Positions 14,779 to 23,157 of a stretch of DNA of 32,950 bases are shown in pieces. The translations under genes were made by a program, and so were the position numbers. Origin of the DNA: Candidatus Fermentibacterota bacterium (GTDB lineage: Bacteria > Fermentibacterota > Fermentibacteria > Fermentibacterales > JCC-6); assembly GCA_030592645.1 (NCBI GenBank), contig JAUVIR010000037.1, forward strand, positions 1 through 32,950, in the 5' to 3' direction. Every line of letters begins with the position of its first letter. Position 1 is the stretch's first letter. Below the pieces are notes generated by a model. It searched no databases and was not told where the DNA came from. It saw only the letters and a list, made by a program, of their open reading frames with translations.

Positions 14779-15708
14779 TTATTCCCGCTCAAATCTATGT
14801 ACCCTCACATGACACGAAGTCCCGATTCCATTTTTATCAAAGTAGTTCTGGTGGTACTCCTCCGCAGACCAGAAATCACCTGCGGGGGTCAGCTCTGTAA
14901 CAATTTCATAACCCCGGTTTCTGAGAGTCCGGACCAGTTCTTCCAGTATAGCAAGCTGTTCGTCTGTGGTATAGAAAACCTCTGATCTGTACTGGGTTCC
15001 CATATCTACTCCCTGACGATTGAGCTGAGTCGGGTCATGTATCTCGAAGAAGATCATGGCAAGCTCTCTGAACTCAATTACCGAAGTATCGTAGAGCACT
15101 TTAACCGTTTCGGTGTGTCCTGTGGCTCCCGAGCACACTTCGCTGTAGGATGGGGCATCGGTGGTTCCTCCCATATACCCGGACCGGGCTTCAAGAACCC
15201 CCGGGGTTCTCTCGAAAGCGTTTTCCACGCCCCAGAAACAACCTCCGGCAAAGAAGACCGTTCCTATTCTATCCGCAGGGATGAAATCCATGGAAACGGA
15301 GTTCACGCAGTGCCGTGTATCTCTTTCAGTGAACCCCTCACCGGTAAACACATGCCCCAGGTGGCCGCCGCAGGAAGCGCAGAGTATCTCGGTTCTTGCC
15401 CCGTCCCGGTCAGGCCTGGCTTCAACCGCACCTTCTATTGCCAGATCAAAGGCGGGCCAGCCGCAGTGTGCGCTGAATTTCGTTTCGGACATAAAAAGAG
15501 GGATTCCGCATCTTCTGCAGGTGTACACACCGTCTTCAAACGTATCTACATATTCGCCCGTGAAAGGGCTCTCCGTTCCTCCGCTTCCGATAACGTACTC
15601 CTCTTCCGGAGTGAGATCTCTGTATTCCATATCCTCTCCATCCGCCCATGAACCGGTAAGAAGTATCAGTCCGGCTGCAATCACTAGATATGATGCTATT
15701 CTCCACAT
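14779..15708 (-). CDS. msrAB: Exported bifunctional methionine sulfoxide reductase MsrB-MsrA
   Basis: A 309-residue fusion that repairs both R- and S-methionine sulfoxide. Residues 1-22 are a signal peptide, so it acts outside the cytoplasm, where oxidised envelope proteins occur. MsrB comes first (about 27-145): zinc cysteines C64/C67 and C110/C113, HCGWPAF near 81, and catalytic Cys134 in RHCVNSVSMDF. MsrA follows (about 150-309): catalytic Cys157 in AGGCFWGVE, then SGYMGG, GHTETVKV and the DPTQLNRQGVDMGTQYRS segment. Cys299 near the end is a candidate resolving cysteine. GGAGGTGG precedes the ATG. The domain order B-A is less common than A-B but known. Reductant supply (a DsbD-like partner) is not visible here. 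Confidence 0.95.
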   Translation of the reverse strand: MWRIASYLVIAAGLILLTGSWADGEDMEYRDLTPEEEYVIGSGGTESPFTGEYVDTFEDGVYTCRRCGIPLFMSETKFSAHCGWPAFDLAIEGAVEARPDRDGARTEILCASCGGHLGHVFTGEGFTERDTRHCVNSVSMDFIPADRIGTVFFAGGCFWGVENAFERTPGVLEARSGYMGGTTDAPSYSEVCSGATGHTETVKVLYDTSVIEFRELAMIFFEIHDPTQLNRQGVDMGTQYRSEVFYTTDEQLAILEELVRTLRNRGYEIVTELTPAGDFWSAEEYHQNYFDKNGIGTSCHVRVHRFERE

Positions 15709-15793
15709 TCTGCCACCTCCATTTCATACATAACACACCTCGGAGATCATGGTTCCGCGTTCCAGATGGACATAGAGGCAACATCTTAACAGA

Positions 15794-15823
15794 TTGCTTA
15801 CTTGGAGGGCATATACCTATACT
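15794..15823 (+). promoter_or_regulatory. Possible promoter of the glycosidase-like lipoprotein gene
   Basis: TTGCTT (15794-15799) and TATACT (15818-15823) with an 18-base spacer lie 62 bases before ATG 15886. The -10 match is good and the -35 moderate. No other clear promoter is seen between the divergent msr gene and this one. Confidence 0.35.
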
Positions 15824-15885
15824 CCAGCAGGGGATCCAGATTATTGAACCTCATATGCAGAAAGGTACCCGTGATTACTAATAGA

Positions 15886-16992
15886 ATGCACAATAGCCGG
15901 ATCAGTATTCTTCTTAAGACGATTCTTTTCACGATATGCCTGCTTCTCTTCTCATGCGGCGACGAGTCCACTGCTCCGGAGGAGGGTTATGAGGTAATAC
16001 CGGCCCAATCGCCGCAGCCCTCGGGTGAGCGGTTATTCGGCATCGGGATCACCGAAAGTGAGGATGGTTTTGCGAGTTCATTCAGCACAGCAATGCAGGT
16101 GGGAACGGAGATCGTTGAACTGAACATTCCGTGGGATTCCATTGAAGTTTCTGAAGGTGTTTATCAGGACCCCATGGGGGGAGTCTTTGAAGCCATCGGA
16201 TTCTTTGGATACAACGATATTGAGGTGATGCTGAGCCTTGCCGTGGTGAACACGGTTCACAGTACTGTTCCCGATTACCTTCAGAACAGTGACTGGGATT
16301 CCCCCGAGATGATAGAAGCCTTCAACAATCTCGTGGACTGGGTTCTCTCTGAAATACCATCCAACGTAACAATAATCAGTATAAGCATTGGCAATGAGAC
16401 GGATCTCTACCTTTCAGACGATGCCTGGGAGGATTACATCCAGTTCGTTGCCGCCACTTCGGACTATATCCGATTATCCTATCCTGGTATTGTTCTGGGA
16501 GTTAAGAACACTGTAACTAACGGTGTTCTTGGAGGAGACCTGTCCCATGTTCAGCAGGTGAACCAGTACACCGATGTTGTCATGCTGACCTACTACCCTC
16601 AGAGCCCTACTTTCCAGGTTCTTGACCCGGAGGTTGTACATTCGCACCTTCTACAGATAGTGAATTCCTTTCCCGGGAGGGAGATCTGGCTCAACGAGGT
16701 GGGCTATCAGTCCGGCTCTGAATACTGCGGCAGCACCCAGACGAAACAGGCACAGTTCTACCATGAATTCTTTACCGCATGGGACGTAAACAGACAGAAT
16801 ATCAAACTGGTACTTATTGACTGGCTTCACGATATATCAAGCGAACAGCTTGCTGAAATGGAGGAGTATTACGGTATTTCGGATCCGGGATTCCTTGAAT
16901 ATCTTGCAACTCTGGGGCTTCTATATCATGATGGAACGGACAAATACGCCTGGCTTCAGCTGCTGGAGGAAACAAATGCAAGGGGCTGGTAG
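15886..16992 (+). CDS. Lipoprotein with glycoside-hydrolase-like TIM barrel
   Basis: A 368-residue lipoprotein. ATG 15886 gives a proper signal peptide ending in the lipobox LLLFSC; in-frame starts upstream would bury it. After an acidic linker the chain alternates strands and helices like a clan GH-A TIM barrel: VELNIPWDSIEVSEGVYQDP near 75, NNLVDWVLSEIP near 145, ISISIGNETDLYL near 165 with a candidate acid/base Glu, VVMLTYYP near 225, and IWLNEVGYQSG near 265 with a candidate nucleophile Glu, then LIDWLHD. These fit endo-glycosidases such as GH53 or GH10 relatives, but no specific family is certain and no carbohydrate locus surrounds it. It may equally be a non-catalytic homologue. The next gene follows after 50 bases. 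Confidence 0.7.
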   Translation: MHNSRISILLKTILFTICLLLFSCGDESTAPEEGYEVIPAQSPQPSGERLFGIGITESEDGFASSFSTAMQVGTEIVELNIPWDSIEVSEGVYQDPMGGVFEAIGFFGYNDIEVMLSLAVVNTVHSTVPDYLQNSDWDSPEMIEAFNNLVDWVLSEIPSNVTIISISIGNETDLYLSDDAWEDYIQFVAATSDYIRLSYPGIVLGVKNTVTNGVLGGDLSHVQQVNQYTDVVMLTYYPQSPTFQVLDPEVVHSHLLQIVNSFPGREIWLNEVGYQSGSEYCGSTQTKQAQFYHEFFTAWDVNRQNIKLVLIDWLHDISSEQLAEMEEYYGISDPGFLEYLATLGLLYHDGTDKYAWLQLLEETNARGW

Positions 16993-17042
16993 AGCATCAG
17001 TATCAGTCCGAAGATGGTCGGGTATATGCATAGGAGCGTAGA

Positions 17043-18476
17043 ATGAAGATATGTAATTCCTGCGGAGTCGTTGCTCTCCCGGAGCTGGAAGTATGCGGAG
17101 CATGCAAGGCTCCCCTGAATACCGGCGCTGTCACGGTAGAGCGTGTCGGGGAAGGTCTTTCTTTTGTGAGGGTCTCCGGTCATTTCGAGTGCCGCAGCTG
17201 CGGACACAGTGTAACACTGAGCCATCTCGATCTTGACGGGTCAGTTCTATGCGGCAAGTGCGGTATCGATCAGAAAGTGAAATGGCAGATGTGGAAGGCT
17301 TTGATCATGCGCGCTCATGATACTGCTGACCTCGGTGGAGACGCCAAACCTGCGCCTGATGATCCCTTATGGTGGAACATGCGTAAAATTGCAGGTAATC
17401 GTACTGCAAACAGGTTCAAGGTAATCGGGGTATCAAAGTGGTTCTTCACGGAACACCGTGATACATCCTTGCACAATGATCTCCCACTCGTCTTTACCTC
17501 GAGCCCGGGCCACCCCGTCTGCACATCATGCAGGAAGCCCCTGGACGTCCAATTGAATGAAGGAGAGTTGATCACTGAATGCCCGGAGTGCCGCGTTCAG
17601 GCGACCTATTCTTTGCCAGAGCCGGCAAGCCGATACCCGGCTCTTGTTGGTGTCATTGCTCCTTCTAACCGCACTGACAGTACGGAAGTAAAGACTGAAA
17701 AATCCCGCGACGGCACAGTCGTAACCATCTCATGTCCCAAATGCGGAGGCTCACTGGAAACGGTCAAACTCGGTGAGGTGTCTGTTTGTCCGTTTTGCGG
17801 AACCTCATGCCATATCCCGGCTCGTATCCTTCAGCGAACCGGCCGCGGGACAAACGCTCCCGCGGCGTGGTGGATGCTGTTCAGAGGTTCGTGCCATCTG
17901 AGGATGCTGGTCGAGGAGAAGCTTGCTAAGAAAAAGCAGCTAAAATCTACGGAAGAAGCAAGAAGTGAAAGGAAGCGGCGCTCCACGATCGAAAAACTAT
18001 CCGGCTTCGGCAAGCCCGCCAAACGGCAGGCCTGGATCTTCACGGCATTGTGGATGCTGACGGTGACAGGTCTGTGCAGCGTTTTCTTCGTCGAAAACAT
18101 TTCTTCAAATACAGCCTGGATCGTTACCATGGCGGTCCTATCCGTTGTGACCATTGCTGCCTTTTTCAGAGCAGCCTCTGCGCTGTCTAAGTACTGGAGA
18201 CTGAAAGTTTACGATTGCGGAAGCAAAGTTGACAGCCTGCCGTGGTTAGGTTTTATTCCAATTGTTGGTCTCATTTCGTACATTGAGCTGCTGATGCAGG
18301 AGATCAAAAAATCCAGGAATTCTTATTCCGGCTGGGAGAAGTACATTAAGTCCCCCGAAAGGGTGGCGCCGGTTCAGCTGGTCGTAAGCGCAATGGTGAT
18401 GCTGACCACAAATTTGTCCCTGGTCGTGATCATCAACTATTATTTCAAGCTTTACGCCGGCTCATTCAGTCTGTAG
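17043..18476 (+). CDS. Membrane protein with four zinc ribbons
   Basis: A 477-residue protein of unknown function. Four zinc-ribbon units precede the membrane part: Cys4/7/18/21, Cys50/53/70/73, Cys160/163/180/183 and Cys231/234/249/252. A WW-containing helix follows the second ribbon (DPLWWNMRKIAG near 108) and the fourth (AAWWMLFRGSCHLR near 275), suggesting that a two-ribbon-plus-helix unit was duplicated. A basic coiled segment (about 290-340) leads to about four transmembrane helices (about 345-475). GGAGCG precedes ATG 17043. No catalytic motif is seen. Zinc ribbons ahead of membrane helices occur in proteins that sense or scaffold at the membrane, but the role here is unknown. It may be co-transcribed with the upstream lipoprotein gene. 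Confidence 0.75.
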   Translation: MKICNSCGVVALPELEVCGACKAPLNTGAVTVERVGEGLSFVRVSGHFECRSCGHSVTLSHLDLDGSVLCGKCGIDQKVKWQMWKALIMRAHDTADLGGDAKPAPDDPLWWNMRKIAGNRTANRFKVIGVSKWFFTEHRDTSLHNDLPLVFTSSPGHPVCTSCRKPLDVQLNEGELITECPECRVQATYSLPEPASRYPALVGVIAPSNRTDSTEVKTEKSRDGTVVTISCPKCGGSLETVKLGEVSVCPFCGTSCHIPARILQRTGRGTNAPAAWWMLFRGSCHLRMLVEEKLAKKKQLKSTEEARSERKRRSTIEKLSGFGKPAKRQAWIFTALWMLTVTGLCSVFFVENISSNTAWIVTMAVLSVVTIAAFFRAASALSKYWRLKVYDCGSKVDSLPWLGFIPIVGLISYIELLMQEIKKSRNSYSGWEKYIKSPERVAPVQLVVSAMVMLTTNLSLVVIINYYFKLYAGSFSL

Positions 18477-18545
18477 GAAACCACGGCGGGAATATTCTAT
18501 GCTCAATAATGTATCATTCTAAACGTAATCAGATCGGGGAATCAA

Positions 18546-19805
18546 ATGAGAATACTATCGACTCTCTCAGTAATATTTATCATCCTTCTCGCAACGGGCT
18601 CTTCCTGCTCGGCAGATGAGAACCTGGCTGTGCCTGAAGCGCGATCGGTGCCGGAAGCCGAAGCGGTGCAGGAACTGGTTCTGGGCAACAATGAGTTTGC
18701 AATGGATCTTTTTAGGAATGTCTGTGGTTCGCAGGAATCGGACAACATTTTCCTCTCTCCCTACAGCATTTCCTCAGCCCTTGGAATGACCTACGCTGGA
18801 GCGAGGGGACAGACAGCTGGAGAAATGGCAGACGTGCTTCATTTTACACTTCCAGTTGAAGCTATCAACAGGGCTTTTTATTCATTGACCGAAGCTCTCA
18901 GCTCGGATGAGAATTCCGGCTCGGATTCGGGAGATTCCTTTACTCTTTCGATATCAAACGGCCTGTGGGTTGAGGCGGGCTTCAGCCTCCTGGACGAATA
19001 CGTTGCGGAAGTGACAAGATATTACAGTGCTGCGGTGAGAAATCTTGATTTTATCAATGATTCCGAAGGCTCCCGTGAAACCATCAATGAATGGATCGCT
19101 GAGCGTACCATGAACAGAATACAGAATCTCATACCTGAAGGTGCGTTGAATGAAGATACCAGAGTTGTTCTGACGAATGCGGTTTACTTCAAGGCTTCCT
19201 GGAGCAAACCATTCGATGAACGTTCCACAGCGGATGCGCCGTTCAGCCTGGCTGGGGGTTCCACAATCGATGTCCCGATGATGAACCAGACGGAATTCTT
19301 CAAATACGCTGCCACTGAAGGATGCAGAGCTGTCGAGCTTGATTATGCCGCAGGCGGCGCGAGCATGCTGATACTCCTTCCGGATGGAGACATTGAGGAA
19401 TTTCAGCAGGGGTTCAGTGCTGATATGCTGCAGACGATAAGAAGAAGGCTATCTTCCTGTAATGTAACCCTGTCCATGCCTAAATTCGAATTCTCGCGAA
19501 GCATGCAGCTCAGCCAGCTGCTGAGAGGACTTGGAATGGAATCCGCTTTCGGAAGCGGCGCCGATTTCAGCGGGTTTACGGGCAGCCCGGACCTTTTCAT
19601 CTCGGAGGTTGTGCACAAGGCCTTCGTAAAGGTTGACGAAGCCGGTACGGAAGCTGCAGCAGCTACTGCAGTTATCATGGCACTGACCGCAATCCCGCAG
19701 CAGCCCCTGCAGATGATTATCGACTCGCCCTTCATGTTCTTCATACTGGACAGGGAATCCGGTTCAATACTGTTTATGGGAAGGGTAATGGATCCTTCAG
19801 ACTGA
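18546..19805 (+). CDS. Secreted serpin (serine/cysteine protease inhibitor)
   Basis: A 419-residue serpin. Serpins trap proteases as covalent complexes after cleavage of an exposed reactive loop. The N-terminus is a signal peptide with a Cys after ATGSS, so export, possibly as a lipoprotein, is likely. Serpin hallmarks are NIFLSPYSISSALGMTYAGA near 57, ISNGLWVEAGF near 137, VVLTNAVYFKASWSKPFDE near 203 and FISEVVHKAFVKVDEAGTEAAAATA near 350. The hinge GTEAAAATA has small residues at P14-P9, which predicts an inhibitory rather than a non-inhibitory serpin. By alignment with alpha-1-antitrypsin, P1 is probably Thr (sequence MALT-AIPQ), with Leu one residue before as an alternative, suggesting an elastase- or subtilisin-like target. 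Sixty-nine bases separate it from the zinc-ribbon gene. Confidence 0.93.
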   Translation: MRILSTLSVIFIILLATGSSCSADENLAVPEARSVPEAEAVQELVLGNNEFAMDLFRNVCGSQESDNIFLSPYSISSALGMTYAGARGQTAGEMADVLHFTLPVEAINRAFYSLTEALSSDENSGSDSGDSFTLSISNGLWVEAGFSLLDEYVAEVTRYYSAAVRNLDFINDSEGSRETINEWIAERTMNRIQNLIPEGALNEDTRVVLTNAVYFKASWSKPFDERSTADAPFSLAGGSTIDVPMMNQTEFFKYAATEGCRAVELDYAAGGASMLILLPDGDIEEFQQGFSADMLQTIRRRLSSCNVTLSMPKFEFSRSMQLSQLLRGLGMESAFGSGADFSGFTGSPDLFISEVVHKAFVKVDEAGTEAAAATAVIMALTAIPQQPLQMIIDSPFMFFILDRESGSILFMGRVMDPSD

Positions 19806-19846
19806 ACAGGATATCCGACCGGGTACTGTTAAGGATTCTACTGGCT

Positions 19847-20557
19847 CTATCTGCCTTCATGCGGTGAGTGGGGCTCAGGATGCAGGTGGCTGAGCATGTA
19901 TTCCACGATCTGTCTCGCCTGTGCAAGCTGTTCATAGGATAGCATGTCATGAATTTCGCTCATGGCGTCTGCAATGAGATCATGCACATCGCTCGTGTAC
20001 CAGTTTCTGTCCTCCCATATGAAGTAGATATCAACCGGCATATAGAAATCCTCTGTGAACCCTTCGAAAAATGAAGAGCGGATTTCATCGAGCTCATGAT
20101 AATAGCGAAGATCATTCAGCTCATATTCCACCCAGAGCGTAAGGACATCAAGATACATCAATTGCATCGGGGAGAGATCAAGCTGCTTCAGCATCCAGGA
20201 GAAACCACTAATGTCCGGGATCTCGCTTTCCCACTGGTGCATTCTCATGGCCCAGTCATGCCAGCTGCTGCTGGAGGGATATACAGCACCGGACTGCCAT
20301 TCCGGATCATCTGACAGGTCATCGCCGTAATCATTCATGTAATCGCTGAAGTCTGCGAAAGATATACATCCAAAATCTATGAATTCTTGGAAAAAATCTT
20401 CCTGTGCCGATTCGTCTGCGCCTTCATAACCGGGTTCCTCTGACCAGTCTTCCCAGTCCGGCATTGAATTTTCAGAGCCTTCGAATCCATGATCCCATTT
20501 CTGTCCGTGAGAGGGGACAACAGCGATCACCAGAATCAGAACAATTATGTATTTCAT
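19847..20557 (-). CDS. Secreted acidic protein, possibly LTXXQ/Spy-like
   Basis: A 236-residue exported protein. ATG at 20557 is set by AAAGGAG eight bases upstream and gives a clean signal peptide, MKYIIVLILVIAVVPSHG; the frame stays open further upstream but without a ribosome site. The mature protein is very acidic (runs such as DDLSDDPEW) in its first half. It then becomes helical: LDLSPMQLMYLDVLTLWVEY, a Tyr/Glu-rich helix, and LSYEQLAQARQIVEYML near the end. The paired LSPMQ and LSYEQ motifs recall the LTxxQ repeats of Spy/CpxP periplasmic chaperones, but similarity is weak and the acidic half is unusual. The C-terminus ends HLHPEPHSPHEGR, His-rich, perhaps metal binding. It faces away from the DUF4097 gene across a shared control region. 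Confidence 0.65.
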   Translation of the reverse strand: MKYIIVLILVIAVVPSHGQKWDHGFEGSENSMPDWEDWSEEPGYEGADESAQEDFFQEFIDFGCISFADFSDYMNDYGDDLSDDPEWQSGAVYPSSSSWHDWAMRMHQWESEIPDISGFSWMLKQLDLSPMQLMYLDVLTLWVEYELNDLRYYHELDEIRSSFFEGFTEDFYMPVDIYFIWEDRNWYTSDVHDLIADAMSEIHDMLSYEQLAQARQIVEYMLSHLHPEPHSPHEGR

Positions 20558-20723
20558 AGTAGATCTCCTTTCTCCATAAGCGAAAGTGTTCTGACTTCTG
20601 TACCTCGATACTTTGCGGTGGTTCCACAGAGATCTCCGGGACCGGATTGAACTGATCTTGAGGAATGATCCTTGAGAAGTAAAAATGCTTGTACAGCTTA
20701 TTAACCTATTCAATTGTTCTGTA

Positions 20724-20743
20724 TTGTCAAATTTATTTGACAA
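20724..20743. promoter_or_regulatory. Perfect 20-bp palindrome, candidate operator
   Basis: TTGTCAAAT-TT-ATTTGACAA is perfectly symmetric and contains the -35 hexamer TTGACA of the rightward promoter. By symmetry it also presents TTGACA to the other strand. A dimeric helix-turn-helix repressor could control both divergent genes from here. The regulator is unknown. Confidence 0.5.
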
Positions 20744-20766
20744 ATTGTAAACTATTCTTATATCTT
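20737..20766 (+). promoter_or_regulatory. Predicted promoter of the DUF4097 gene
   Basis: A perfect -35 TTGACA (20737-20742) and TATCTT (20761-20766) with an 18-base spacer lie 36 bases before the ATG. The surroundings are AT-rich. A 15-base-spaced TTATAT is an alternative -10. Confidence 0.5.
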
Positions 20767-20802
20767 GTTTTGAGATAGCAATTTCTTTGAAAGGAGTCAG
20801 TG

Positions 20803-21585
20803 ATGAAATTTAATCTGTATTGTTTGAGTGTCTGCCTGGTTCTGGTTCCCGGTATCTATGCGGGAGAAGTGGTAACAGAGGAAAATATCACCATAGGAGT
20901 TTCATCCGGAGACCCGGTAGAGATATTTACTGTAAATGGAGATATCACTGTTTCCCAATGGTCTTCCGATGTGGTTGAGGTTGTCTACACAATCACCTGC
21001 AGCAGTGAAGAAGAACTGGATTTCATTACCGTCGAATGTAATACTGTAAGCGGCATTATCTGTGAAGTCAGTTACGATGAGGCATGGGAAGGATCGCATA
21101 GCGGCAGTGTGGATTTCGAAGTTCAAATACCCTCAGGCATCGAGCTTGCGATTGAACTCGCATCGGTCAATGGAAACGTATCCACTGAAGGCGGACAAGG
21201 TGAAGCACTACTAGAGGTTGTAAATGGAAATATTGATGCAGAAGGTTTCAGTGGTGAACTGAATGTTCATTCTGTTAATGGAAATATCAACATTATCGAG
21301 TCTCCTGGAATCAGGATCATTGAAGTTGTAAATGGAAGTATAGAGTGTGCTGTTAATGATCTTGAAGACGACCTTGTAATAGAAGCGGTAAACGGAAACA
21401 TCTCACTTTTCCTGGGTGTTGATGCGGAAGTGAATATAGAGACTATTTCAGGAAATATAGAGATTGCGGATATTTTCGCCGCTTACATTACTGATGATAT
21501 GGTGGGCACCTCCTCTGCGTTCGGCGCAGGTGAATTCTCGATAGATATCAACACCGTATCAGGAAATATTCTCATAGACGATTGA
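20803..21585 (+). CDS. Secreted DUF4097-type beta-repeat (adhesin-like) protein
   Basis: A ~260-residue exported protein of the DUF4097/DUF2807 family of putative adhesins folded as a right-handed beta solenoid. The signal peptide is MKFNLYCLSVCLVLVPGIYA. The mature chain is built of short repeats with VNG or SGN turns: FTVNGDITV, ASVNGNVST, EVVNGNIDA, HSVNGNINI, EVVNGSIEC, EAVNGNISL, ETISGNIEI and NTVSGNILI, spaced roughly 18-25 residues. The protein is acidic, as its neighbours are. ATG 20803, rather than GTG 20800, is chosen for its spacing to AAGGAG at 20791-20796. It ends abruptly after the last repeat. The function of the family is unproven. Confidence 0.85.
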   Translation: MKFNLYCLSVCLVLVPGIYAGEVVTEENITIGVSSGDPVEIFTVNGDITVSQWSSDVVEVVYTITCSSEEELDFITVECNTVSGIICEVSYDEAWEGSHSGSVDFEVQIPSGIELAIELASVNGNVSTEGGQGEALLEVVNGNIDAEGFSGELNVHSVNGNINIIESPGIRIIEVVNGSIECAVNDLEDDLVIEAVNGNISLFLGVDAEVNIETISGNIEIADIFAAYITDDMVGTSSAFGAGEFSIDINTVSGNILIDD

Positions 21586-21656
21586 TCCGATAGCCTCCCC
21601 TGCGAATATTCCTGTATGTTCGATGGCTTGATAATCTTTAATCATCATTGTTAACG

Positions 21657-21682
21657 ATCGGATAGCGTCTGTACTATCCGAT
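21657..21682 (+). promoter_or_regulatory. Hairpin just upstream of the MATE gene
   Basis: ATCGGATAG and CTATCCGAT form a perfect 9-bp stem around an 8-base loop, ending 13 bases before the MATE ATG and directly ahead of its ribosome site. It could be an operator or an mRNA structure affecting initiation, or a terminator remnant without a T-run. Confidence 0.4.
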
Positions 21683-21695
21683 AAGGCGGATTCAG

Positions 21696-23078
21696 ATGGC
21701 TGAGCGTTCTCCCGATTCCTACAGGGCAATAATTGCTGTCTCCTTCCCCATAATTGCGGCAATGGCAGGCAGAACCATAATGATGTTCTGTGACAGATTG
21801 TTTCTTGCTCAGCACAGCCAGCTTGAGCTTCAGGCCGCTCTTCCCGCCGGTATTCTGAGCTTTACACTGCTCTGTATTTTTTATGGTACAGTTTCCTACT
21901 CCGGTACATTCATCGCCCAGTATTACGGAGCGGGCGATAAGGAGGGATGTTCACGATCCCTTGCTCAGGGTCTGTTCCTTACAATGCTGACCGCACCTGT
22001 TCTCGCAGCTCTCGCAATACCGGGAAGCCTTCTTTTCGACCTTTCAGGTCACGCATCCGAAATAGTCGCGCTTGAGAAGATATATTTTCAGATTCTCATG
22101 TTCTCAGCGGCGGGACCTGTATTCACTGCAGCGGCATCTTCCTTCTGGAACGGCCGCGGGAAGACCGTTCCTACAATGCTGGCTGTCATAATCGGCGCGG
22201 GGATTAATGTTCTTCTTGATTACCTGATGATCTTCGGCAAGCTCGGTTTTCCTGAAATGGGCATAAAGGGCGCTGCCATTGCTACAGCCATTTCATCCTT
22301 CATTCCCGGGACCATACTTACAATCGCTGCCTTTACTGGAAAAACCGCTGTTGAATACAGAACCAGGGAGAACTTCAGATTCTCCAAAAAGCTTACCGGG
22401 AGAATAATCAAATTCGGGTTCCCCGCGGGTCTTCAGATCTTCATGGACGTTGCAAGTTTTACTATTTTCATATTCATCGCAGGGAGAATGGGAGCCATCG
22501 ATTTTACGGCAAACAACCTTGCTTTCAGTGTGAACAATCTTGTATTCAACCCTCTGCTGGGCTTCAGTTTTGCCACAACGGTAATCGTTGGCAGATGTAT
22601 AGGAATGGGAAGAAATGATATGGCGGTGAAAGCCGTCAGACGGACTCTGCTGCTGGCAATGTGCTACTTCATCCCTCTTGCCGCTACGTTTGTTCTTTTT
22701 CCCGGCTTCTATACACGGTTGTTTTTCAGCCCGGATTCCGCATGTACCATTGAAGAACTGCTATCCACTTCAGGTAAACTTCTGGCGATAATAGCCGCGT
22801 GGGGTATTTTCGACGCGGTCAACCTCATGTACAGCGGAGCCCTCAGAGGAGCCGGGGATACAAAGTTCGTTGTGTGGGTTTCAGGTTTGCTGGCATGGCT
22901 CTTCTGGATACCCGGAGTCATCTACCTCTACGCCGTTCAAAATGCCGGGATAGTTACTCTCTGGCTTTTCACGAGTTTCTACGTGGCAATTTTCGGTCTG
23001 GCATTCTTCCTGCGGTTCCGTACAGGAAAATGGAAACGCATTGACCTCCTCGGGAAAAGGGAGATGTCGGTTTCCTAA
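21696..23078 (+). CDS. MATE family efflux transporter
   Basis: A 460-residue inner-membrane multidrug/sodium or proton antiporter of the MATE family, normal in length. Twelve hydrophobic segments can be followed in two six-helix halves. Family features include the first helix region RAIIAVSFPIIAAMAGRTIM, the segment TFIAQYYGAGDKEGCSRSLA near 70, ASSFWNGRGKTVPTMLAVII near 150, and the second-half counterpart ATTVIVGRCIGMGRNDMAVKA near 295, followed by YSGALRGAGDTKFVVW near 375. Paired AQYYGAGD and GRCIGMGR stretches reflect the internal duplication. ATG 21696 follows AAGGCGGA. The substrate is not predictable. The gene stands apart, with a hairpin immediately upstream and the ferredoxin gene 80 bases downstream. 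Confidence 0.93.
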   Translation: MAERSPDSYRAIIAVSFPIIAAMAGRTIMMFCDRLFLAQHSQLELQAALPAGILSFTLLCIFYGTVSYSGTFIAQYYGAGDKEGCSRSLAQGLFLTMLTAPVLAALAIPGSLLFDLSGHASEIVALEKIYFQILMFSAAGPVFTAAASSFWNGRGKTVPTMLAVIIGAGINVLLDYLMIFGKLGFPEMGIKGAAIATAISSFIPGTILTIAAFTGKTAVEYRTRENFRFSKKLTGRIIKFGFPAGLQIFMDVASFTIFIFIAGRMGAIDFTANNLAFSVNNLVFNPLLGFSFATTVIVGRCIGMGRNDMAVKAVRRTLLLAMCYFIPLAATFVLFPGFYTRLFFSPDSACTIEELLSTSGKLLAIIAAWGIFDAVNLMYSGALRGAGDTKFVVWVSGLLAWLFWIPGVIYLYAVQNAGIVTLWLFTSFYVAIFGLAFFLRFRTGKWKRIDLLGKREMSVS

Positions 23079-23157
23079 TCGGGAAGTGAAGTGACATGGA
23101 ACCCGGTTTGGAATATGTATACAGGTGATTCCTGATATGAATTCCGGAGGGGAACTT

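Noticed and set aside
21141..21585. Tandem DNA repeat in the DUF4097 gene
   Set aside because: The GTAAATGGAAATAT-like recurrences reflect the VNGNI protein repeats, with diverged codons and no fixed DNA period.
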